Of a DNA stretch of 64,000 nt, positions 56,728 through 64,000 are shown one piece after another; position 1 is the first letter of the stretch; each line of letters begins with the position of its first letter. The translations under genes and the position numbers were made by a program. The stretch lies in assembly GCF_042242105.1 (NCBI RefSeq), contig NC_092028.1, positions 14,183,338 through 14,247,337 on the forward strand. Reading direction: 5' to 3'. This DNA is from Pempheris klunzingeri. Lineage: Eukaryota > Chordata > Actinopteri > Acropomatiformes > Pempheridae. The notes beneath the pieces were generated by a model. The model ran no database searches, was not told where the DNA came from, and worked only from the letters and a program-made list of their open reading frames with translations.

Positions 56728-58004
56728 GTAAGCAACATTTAAATATACCGTTTTTAATGACTTGCTAAATGTTCTTTTTAAAATGTGATTATTGGTGTTC
56801 AAAGAGTTAAACTTAATTCCTTGTTTAGATTAATACTAAAGCTGGAAAACAGAGGACACAGATGTTTGTAACGCACCTGTTTCTTAGAAAGCATGTGAAA
56901 AAGTTCTTTGGTGTTATTGCCTAAAAAGATGTGGTTATTTTTAATTTCGTTTAGCTGGATTGTAATTGCTGCTAATTTTATCTTTTATTAATATTTAAAT
57001 GCAATATATATAATATATTACTATATCAATATAATACTATAAAAATAAGTTTCTGTAAATCTGAACATAGAAACATATTTTATAGGGAGTTTAATCCAGG
57101 GTCAGTATATGTTTCTAAAATTAAACACTGAACAAAGAGATTAACATGTACAGACTTTTAACAGAGTGTTTCTTATGCAATGACATGCGGGTGACTGAAT
57201 TTTAAAAGGAGCAATGTATTTGCACTGAAATTCAAATTGTTAAAGCTTCCCAGCAAGGATTTATCTTATTTTTTACTATTTACTATGAAACAAAAAGGCA
57301 CAAAATGGTCCTAAAATACAACAAACAATTTGTAAATGGATAAATTATATTTCACAAAACAGTTTAGTGTTACATAACTTGTTGATTCAGACCCAGAATG
57401 TTAATCTGTGCTGAATAGATGAAGAAAACTAATTATCAAAAATTTATTATTCGTTAAAATGAACTCGCTATCCCGAGGATGATCAGCCATTATATTACCA
57501 TTAACTCATTAAGTAGGCAGTTGTTAAGTAAACCATAATCTATTATTTAGGCATCTCTAAGATGATATAGATAAATGTACCTTTGCTGGGTGAATTTTAC
57601 CAAAGACAACAATACTGGTACTGTACTTATTGACATAGTGATTATATGAATATAAAGATAAACAGCATTTTGAAAAATGAGGTTGATTAGACTTATTTAT
57701 TTATTTATCTCCATCTTTATATATATATATATATATATATATGTATACTTACTTTTATTGTTTCACTTCGTATGTTTATTTTATATTTTATTTTTATTTT
57801 TATTGTTGTTTCAGTCTGGAACTGGCACTCAGAACGTTCACTTATACTGTGTAAAACTGTGTATGTGACAAATAAAGGTCTTATCTTATCTTCTCTCCAT
57901 TAATATTTGTGACTGGCGTTTAGACATGACACTGATCATCTGTGTTCTTTAATTTATCTATATGGGTATTGACATGTGTCAACACTTTTAAAACTCTTTT
58001 ACAG
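56728..58004 (+). other. J-C1 intron
   Basis: 1.28-kb intron, AT-rich. An (AT) run is at 57719-57742. A probable LINE 3' tail ends at about 57895, with GACAAATAAAGGTC followed by TTATC repeats. An intronic enhancer is possible here from knowledge of other IgH loci, but I see no convincing cluster of sites. Confidence 0.75.
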
Positions 58005-58295
58005 AGGCAACAGCATCACCGACTCTGTTCCCTTTGGTTCAGTGCAACTCCGGGACACAAGACAACATCATTGTAGGTTGTCTTGCTCGCGATTTCTACC
58101 CAAATGGTCTTACTTTCCAGTGGACCGATGACAGTAACACCACTCTGACTTCGATGCAATATCCTACAGCTGAGCTAAACAACAAATATACAGGAGTCAG
58201 TTTGGTCCAAGTATCAAAATCTGACTGGGAATCAAGGAAGCCCTTTACATGTTACGTAACACATGTTGGATCTCCCAATCATCTAAAAATACAAA
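58005..58295 (+). CDS. IgT heavy chain constant domain 1 (C1 exon)
   Basis: 97-residue C1 domain beginning EATASPTLFPLVQC, acceptor TTTTACAG, donor A|GTATGT. Ig-fold residues are the Cys in VGCLARDFYP, the Trp in FQWTDD and the Cys in FTCYVTH. The early Cys in LVQC is placed where teleost C1 domains bind the light chain. One N-glycosylation site (NTT, in DDSNTTL) is visible. C1 of IgT and IgM resemble each other, so the class call rests on the later exons. Confidence 0.93.
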
Positions 58296-58462
58296 GTATG
58301 TCATTTTTCAAACTCCTTTACCAGAATATGTCATGCATCTTACTCTTATCCATGAATGTTCAGAAATGTTTATTCCCTCACATTTACTTTGTCTGTCTGA
58401 CGCATAGATTTCGTTTGAATACAATCTGAAATTAATGTTTGTAACTTTGTTGTTTCCTCAAG

Positions 58463-58756
58463 CTATTCCAGAGCTTATTCTTTCAAAAGTGACTTTGGTA
58501 GCAGTGCCGAGTGATGACACCCAGACCCTCGTGTGTATGGTCGAGGACAGTGTCAGTGGAACAAATGCCCAATTTCAGTGGAAAAAGAATGGCTCAGAGT
58601 TGACCAGCTTAATTGAAACTGCCATCAAAACAATTGGAGGGTTACATTCAGCTGCCAGTGTCCTGAAGGTCAGCAACACAGACTGGGACAGTAAAGCTGT
58701 TTATACCTGTGAGGTGACTTACAAAGGAAAAAAATCTATAAAGACGACCTCAAAAG
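58463..58756 (+). CDS. IgT heavy chain constant domain 2 (C2 exon)
   Basis: 98-residue domain starting TIPELILSKVTLVAVPSDD, with Cys in LVCMVED, Trp in FQWKKN and Cys in YTCEVTYKG. NGS is an N-glycosylation site. It ends TSKG in phase 1 at AAAAG|GTGCAG. No hinge-like Pro/Cys stretch precedes it, consistent with a four-domain heavy chain. Confidence 0.92.
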
Positions 58757-58924
58757 GTGCAGTGCCATCACAGTTCTTACATAACTTAAAACATAGTAAA
58801 GTAGTTTATGCTGGACCTTGGCATAAACAGTATAACATAAACGAGAAGTTCATAGTTTTTCGAATCATCACGATGTTGAAAAATGTTTCTGACAACCATT
58901 TCTCTGTTACTCCCTTTTATTTAG

Positions 58925-59236
58925 CTCTGGTCACAGTGACACTGCACCAACCGAGCCCCAAAGAAATTTTCAACAACAACCAGGCAGAGTTGAAGTGTGT
59001 CATTACTGGAGCAGACAGGGCCATTGTAAATGGCATTAAAATCACTTGGCAAATTGACGGACAAACTGTGACTGACAACATCAAAGAAACACAAACGTCT
59101 GAAGGCAATCAGTACAGCAAAACCAGCTTGATGACTCGTAGTCGCACCGAGTGGCAGGGAGTCAAAAAAGTGCGCTGTTCTGCCGCAAAAGACGATATGA
59201 CACCAGTTATTCAAGATTTGACTGTCCACAAAGGAG
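58925..59236 (+). CDS. IgT heavy chain constant domain 3 (C3 exon)
   Basis: 104-residue domain beginning ALVTVTLHQPSPKEIFNNNQ, acceptor TTATTTAG, donor G|GTATGT. Cys in LKCVITG, Trp in ITWQIDG and Cys in VRCSAAK form the Ig fold. The HQPSPKEIFNNNQAELKC stretch is, from memory, typical of teleost IgT/IgZ C3. No N-glycosylation site is seen. Confidence 0.92.
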
Positions 59237-59385
59237 GTATGTGTCTGAGTGACAGAGAACAATTGGTAGAACAGTCATCTGTAAGTCTGGGGAAGTAGCC
59301 CAACTCACACACACAAACATGTACATGTACAGTGAATGAAAAGCATATATCTGAATGTCCTTAGTAAACCAAGTGTCTCTTTCAG

Positions 59386-59735
59386 ATGGTAAGAAGCCAA
59401 AAGTGGCAGTCCACATCCTGCCACAGGTGGACAACAACAAAGGGGATGAAGTCACCCTTGTGTGTCTGGTCTCCAGTCCTACGCTGCAGGATTACTACAT
59501 CGCTTGGTCAGAATATACAGGAACATCGACCGGCCCCTATACTGATGGCATTAACTTCCCCCCACAGAAGACACAACATGGCTACTCAGTGACAAGTGTT
59601 TACATCATCACCAAGCAAAAGTGGGAAAGTAGTAAGTTCATGTGCAGCGCATGGCCTGCCGGGAACAGCAATCAGTCCATGGAATCCCAAGAAGTGTCTA
59701 AGGCCCAGGGTAACTCGATTGAATGTGACAAATAA
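59386..59735 (+). CDS. IgT heavy chain constant domain 4 with secreted tail (C4 exon)
   Basis: Domain DGKKPKVAVHILPQVDNN onward with Cys in LVCLVSS, Trp in IAWSEY and Cys in FMCSAWP. NQS is an N-glycosylation site. The secreted form continues as GNSIECDK and stops at 59735; this tail is far shorter than the mu tail and carries one Cys that could link subunits. An internal donor (CAGG|GTAACT, exon end 59709, phase 1) allows splicing to TM1 after the whole domain. That arrangement fits IgT; teleost IgM normally joins TM1 to C3. IgM is therefore less likely. Confidence 0.88.
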
Positions 59736-60215
59736 ACTCCGCTTTAAATGTGGTATTTTGTGCTAACGTGTTGTTCTGTCGCCGTGTGCGCACTCTGCCA
59801 TGGGAACATGTTCAATCTGTGATGTCATCAGTCTTTGTGATTGTAAAATTAACCTGTCAATTTGTCATATTGTGTTTTGATCTGTCTTTGTCACTCTGTC
59901 TAACAGCTTCACAATTGTGCTGACCATTTCAAATAAATGTTGCATGAAGACACTTTTGTTACATGTTTATGAATGACTTCAATATTCTAAAGCAAACTGA
60001 AAGGCAAGCACAAAGTCACAGTAGTATGCTGATCTGTTCCACTGTTTAACTGAATCATCCACACACGACAAAAAGAGGAAAGAAGGGATTATCAGTATAT
60101 AAAAGAGACAGTGGTGTCTATGTGTTATCTCAATGAAAACCTTTAACATACACACACACACGTACGCACACATGCATGCACACCTAACCAGCTATACCTT
60201 CCTCTTCTGCTCCAG
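59736..60215 (+). other. C4-TM1 interval: secreted 3' UTR and intron
   Basis: The secreted transcript would end after the AATAAA at 59932-59937, about 200 bp past the stop codon. The rest is intron for the membrane form, with a short (AC) run at 60150-60170. Confidence 0.8.
59932..59937 (+). terminator. Polyadenylation signal of the secreted form
   Basis: AATAAA followed within about 20 bp by GT-rich DNA (TTTTGTTACATGTTT). It is the first such signal after the C4 stop codon. Confidence 0.8.
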
Positions 60216-60358
60216 AGTCAAACCTGAGTTGTGCTCTGAGCTGCACAGAAGATGCCACTGAAGAGGATGAGCTCAGCAGTCTGTGGTCCACAACCTCCTC
60301 CTTCATATTCCTCTTCATATCCACTCTCTTCTATAGCTTGATATTCAGCCTGGTCAAG
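60216..60358 (+). CDS. IgT membrane exon TM1
   Basis: Acceptor TGCTCCAG, phase-1 entry. The linker ESNLSCALSCTEDATEEDEL is acidic and has two Cys, followed by the transmembrane helix LWSTTSSFIFLFISTLFYSL and IFSLVK. The polar face W-STTSS...YS is the kind of motif through which B-cell receptors bind CD79. It ends at GTCAAG|GTAAAC. Confidence 0.92.
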
Positions 60359-61192
60359 GTAAACATACAGGCCTTTTCTGAATTTCAGTTATATTAAAGA
60401 CTGTAGAAGATATAATTAAGCACTTCTAAAATAAAACAGAGACATGTAAATAAATGTCAAATATAAAGAGAAGACAACGTTAATAATCATCTTAGGACTC
60501 GAAATTGGCCAGATAGTCAAAAGACAAAAGAGACAACAACAACAAAAAAAAAATCAAAAATGTAATTCATGATCAGGATTATCTGATAAGTTAATTGGTA
60601 CCAAACCATTCTCTCTGGCTGGTGAATTGCTCTTTACTGTATGTAAAAGTTAGTAAAGTGATATTACAGATTTATTGTTTTGATGTGGATGGACACAGTA
60701 AAGTTGTACTAAATGCATCTTCGAGTTCACCGGCTCGGTGCTGAGCAGAGTTTATTGGCCAACCAGCACACTCATCAACATTTATCAGCAGCAGAGAGAC
60801 AAGCATCTCCAACCGCAGACAATGTAGGGGTTTTGTGCATTTCAAATGCTCTACAGTACATATCACTGTATTAACAATTGATTGACTTACACACATTACA
60901 AATACCATCTTTAAGTAACAAATCAAAAGGCAATTACCATGTCTTGGTGTATGAGGATGGACCTTTTTATGCAAGTTAAAAATGTTATCATGAGCAAATC
61001 ATCCAGTCCAATAGTTAGTATAATTGTTTTAGCGCTTCAGTCTCCTGCAACAAATCATGTGGCTGTCAGCTCTCCAGCTGGGTGAAAGTCCAGACTGACG
61101 TGATCAATCAAACCTTACCACTGCTGAACAATCTGTATTTGACAACTGAATATAACATATATAACTTGTTTTTTTCATTTGATTTTTTTCAG
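60359..61192 (+). other. TM1-TM2 intron
   Basis: 834-bp intron. An open frame on the minus strand (60672-60974) has no recognisable domain. No other gene seen. Confidence 0.75.
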
Positions 61193-61207
61193 ATGAAGAG
61201 ACAATAA
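61193..61207 (+). CDS. IgT membrane exon TM2 (coding part)
   Basis: After acceptor TTTTTTTCAG the exon encodes only MKRQ and a stop codon, giving a short basic cytoplasmic tail (K-MKRQ). This small last exon is the usual arrangement for teleost membrane Ig heavy chains. The 3' UTR follows to about 61570. Confidence 0.85.
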   Translation: MKRQ

Positions 61208-61545
61208 AAGGATGAGACGGATGCACAGCATAGATGACCACAGCTCTGCAAATCTGCTGAAATAAATGGTTGTCGTATGTGATTAACCAAACCATTGGAA
61301 ATGGATTTCTCTACAGCCTGTAAATAAGTTAAAAATACCATTCCAGTTCTTAAACCTTTATATTGTATGAATATATTTTCCTGCACTGAATACTGTTGTT
61401 TATCATGATAACTTTTCTTGAACATCTTGTGTCATTATTGTAGTATTAACTTGATCACTAACTTGACTCTCTGACATGTAAATAACAAATTGCACTGTAG
61501 AAGAACTGCATATATTCTGTATCTTGTTTTGCATTTTGTAATTCA

Positions 61546-61551
61546 AATAAA
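61546..61551 (+). terminator. Polyadenylation signal of the membrane form
   Basis: AATAAA, 339 bp after the TM2 stop codon, with T-rich DNA downstream (GTTTGGTCATTTTGTT). It defines the end of the heavy-chain gene. Confidence 0.75.
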
Positions 61552-61569
61552 AATCTTTGCTTTTCATGT

Positions 61570-62752
61570 TTGGTCATTTTGTTAATCGTTTCTGCTTTCA
61601 TCTTTCATTCAATATACTTATTATACCTAAGATTTGGCCAGTCACATAACCATTAAAGACAGTGTGAGTATGACAATAGTGTGCTTGTGAGAAACACAAA
61701 AAGCTTTTGAGGATTTCTCATATGGGTCTCGGGAACCTAAAAACATGTAAAATAACACCACATCAAGTCAATATGCTGTGAACGTCTGTTATCAGTTAAG
61801 CTCTGAAGGTTTCTCAGTTTCCTGCCGTTTCTAAACATGTCATCTTTAAAGAGTCTCTTCCCCTTTTCTCTGCACCCTGGGGACCACACCTGTTGAAGTG
61901 AAACTTTGTAGAAACCGTCAGAGCTTCAAATTAACTTCCTCGAAACAAGCAACTAACTTTTCACTGCAAGTATTTACAGTACACTGGGCGAGAAGTGGCT
62001 GAAAAGCAACACAAAAAATCTTCAGTGTCATTGCAAGCAAAGTGAAATACCAGTGCTCTTTTTGGTATCTAAAACATCATGGCAGCACAAAACAGAAGGG
62101 GCTGAATGCCTTTGCGATCTTGTGTGATGACCTTGTGTTCCTCAATTATGTCTAAAGAATGTCACGTGTCACTCACTTCCATAGCTTAGGGATATTATAA
62201 GAAGGAGCAGAATTTACCAAAAAAGTGTAGATGGCAAAAAAAATGTGCTTCCCAATGTTAAAAATGCTCATCACCCTCACCAGGTGCATTTATAGTATCC
62301 TGAGCAGATTAGGGAGGAGTACTGATAGCTGTAGGTGCTGCTGTTGGTATTTGAACAGACAGCATACTATCTCGTTTTCCCCCCTCCGTTTCTTTCTGGG
62401 CCCTGATTAAAGGCTAAAAAGGGTGGGTGCATTTGCAAACCGAAGGAAGATACAGCAGTGCAATATGTGAACAAAAAGCAGTTGCATTTAAGGACAGTAA
62501 TAGGATCACGAACATATAGAAGAACGGTGTATTACAAAGATGTTGCATTTGGCACGTTCCCTATATCATCATTCATCATCATAATTTCAGTTATTTGTTC
62601 ACTAAACATATATTTCATTATAATAACTGTACCCTTTATTGCTGCGTACATGACTTACCAATACTGTATATATGGTTGGTTACTTTTTATGTGCATGTGA
62701 AATGAGTTTTGTACAATTTAAGGGACTGATTGACAAGCTACTTCATCTAAAC
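61570..62752 (+). other. DNA downstream of the constant gene, no gene seen
   Basis: I searched for a C-delta or second constant region and for further D, J or V pieces and recognised none. The frame at 62458-62700 is AT-rich and has no recognisable domain. Confidence 0.6.
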
Positions 62753-63480
62753 CAGAGGTCTCAAACTGCCGGCCCGCTGACCCCCTAGATGTCAAAAAAC
62801 AATGAAATCCGGCCCGTGAAATATTTTTTAATTTAATTTTTTTTTTTTAATGATGCTTAAACCATTGTACACTACCCGTTCATATCAAATTCAAAAAATA
62901 AACCATTCTACAATAACGTGTTTTGACGAGGTAGCAAAGGTCAAAGGGCAAAGGTGGCGCTCGTGTCTGCACAGGTTCTCCATGACGGAGAGCAGGTGGC
63001 GCCGATGCGTCGTTGTTTGGCTGTGAGCCGTTTAAGTGTCTCTTTCCAAACCAAAAAGAAAAGTGGCTGAAGAACACAGACAGTTTCAAGAAAGATAGAC
63101 ATTTCAGTGTTTGTTTGTGGAATTCAGTGGACACGCAGCCTGCCTGATATGCAAGGAAGAAGTCACAGTTTTAAAGCAATATAGGCTCAAGCTGCAATAC
63201 TGGACTACACATGGAGAAGTGGCAGGGCTGTCTCTGCAGAGCTGAAGAGGATGCAGACGCTGCCTTGGAAGTTCAGTGACATGGTGAGTGAATGAATTGC
63301 CAAAATGCAGGGAAACCCTCCACCGAAGGAGAGTTACTGAAGGATTGCATGCCGCAAGTTGCCGATATCTTGTGTCCAGTGCCTTCCTCTTTCAGCAAAC
63401 ACTGGCTGTGGCTGTGTTCACTTTGGTGCTGGAGAGTGAAGCTTTGTTAGATTATTTTAATTAAGTTAAAATAATCTAAA
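62753..63480 (+). mobile_element. hAT-type DNA transposon fragment
   Basis: Starts with a hAT-like end, CAGAGGTCTCAAACTGCCGG, followed by the GGCCCGTG-type sequence common in these elements. From about 63050 there are remnants of a transposase N-terminus (pieces reading KVAEEHRQFQE and later DMQGRSHSF in shifting frames). The right end was not found, so the 3' limit is approximate. A perfect 14-bp inverted repeat lies at 63447-63479. Confidence 0.6.
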
Positions 63481-63578
63481 AAAAACAAGAACAAAAGACC
63501 TGTACTAGAACCTGAAACTGTTTGGAAAATGTTTCTAAACTGCAGTTTACATTTTGTTTTGTTTGAAATGACAAATTA

Positions 63579-64000
63579 CACTACTCACAAAAAGTTAGGG
63601 ATATTCGTCTTTCAGGTGAAATTTATGGAAAATGTAAAAAGTGAATGCTACAGTGATATTATATCATGAAAGTAGGGCATTTAAGTAGAAGCATGCAATG
63701 GTAATTTTATTCATCTTAAACAATTTATTTGAAGAAAATCTAACAACAGTGGTGGGTATACCACAACAAAAAATGTTCAGTGTCTCAATAAATTGGGATG
63801 TGGCCAAAGGACGTCCACTCCTCTCCTTTCTGTGACTCTTCCAGTCTCTGTATCACTCTTACAACCTCCTGATGACACTCTGTGACCCTCTAAGCTCAGT
63901 GAACACCTCCGTCTGAGGACTTCCTGTTTGAAGCCTCGCAATGGCGAGGTGCTGCTGATCAACTGTTAGGTGTCGTCTTGGTCTCATGATGTCAGAATGT
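63579..64000 (+). mobile_element. Tc1/mariner-like DNA transposon, 5' part (cut by window end)
   Basis: Begins CACTACTCACAAAAAGTTAG directly after a TA dinucleotide (63577-63578), the end sequence of a Tc1/mariner-like element common in fish. From about 63790 the minus strand reads like a degraded transposase gene. The other end lies beyond the window. Confidence 0.6.

Noticed and set aside
57811-57845. A J-like reading (SGTGTQNV) in the J-C1 intron.
   Set aside because: There is no nonamer-23-heptamer before it, no Trp/Phe-Gly start and no donor after it. It runs into a GACAAATAAAGGTC tail with TTATC repeats, which looks like the 3' end of a dispersed retroposon.
58005-61207. IgM (mu) as the class of the constant gene.
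   Set aside because: C1 alone would allow it, but the short secreted tail, the membrane donor inside C4, the single D-J directly upstream and the lack of C-delta downstream fit IgT better. A tree of C2-C4 against known tau and mu domains would decide.
62458-62700. Hydrophobic 80-residue frame downstream of the constant gene.
   Set aside because: AT-rich DNA readily produces Ile/Tyr/Phe-rich frames; no promoter, splice or family evidence.

Overview
The window is part of an immunoglobulin heavy-chain (IgH) locus of a bony fish. Every gene segment lies on the plus strand. The sequence shows 41 VH segments or remnants (V1 to V41, my numbering), one D, one J and a complete constant gene with four C domains plus membrane exons. 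The constant gene is best read as C-tau/C-zeta (IgT/IgZ). Reasons: it has exactly four domains, a very short secreted tail (GNSIECDK), and a splice donor inside C4 that allows the membrane exons to join after all four domains. It sits directly behind a single D-J pair, and no C-delta follows. The dispersed repeats and overall style suggest a percomorph teleost; the species cannot be named.

Layout. Positions 1-51,250 hold a VH array built mostly from alternating family-A genes (V-exon begins VDGQTLTES) and family-B genes (V-exon begins CEQLTQPAS), one gene roughly every 1.5 kb. Two intronless family-C genes and a repeated block containing an orphan leader exon are interspersed. About 30 V genes have an intact leader, V-exon and recombination signal. 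The rest are leaderless, truncated or have a damaged signal. Larger blocks have been copied within the array: 2.3-4.9 kb with 25.3-28.4 kb; 6.4-7.7 kb with 24.0-25.4 kb; 15.7-18.3 kb with 42.2-44.5 kb; 19.0-20.1 kb with 32.3-33.4 kb; 20.6-21.5 kb with 49.1-50.0 kb. Positions 52.3-55.5 kb hold older, divergent V genes (V40, V41). D is at 56,278-56,287 and J at 56,680-56,727. C1-C4 occupy 58,005-59,735, and TM1/TM2 end at 61,207. The last 2.4 kb is intergenic, with hAT and Tc1/mariner-like fragments.

How it works: V signals have 23-bp (in three genes 22-bp) spacers, D has 12-bp spacers on both sides and J has a 23-bp spacer. V-to-D-to-J joining therefore obeys the 12/23 rule and, since everything has the same orientation, proceeds by deletion. 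J splices to C1 (phase 1). Alternative use of the C4 stop codon or the internal C4 donor gives secreted or membrane IgT.

Mobile elements: a solo LTR separating one V promoter from its start codon, two copies of one REL-endonuclease-type LINE fragment, a complete-ended hAT element with 8-bp target duplication, and several dispersed repeats. The most unusual observations are four identical leader-only units placed before family-A genes, intronless V genes, a leaderless V placed right behind another V, an intact V with a collapsed recombination signal, and an inverted repeat conserved beside the octamer.
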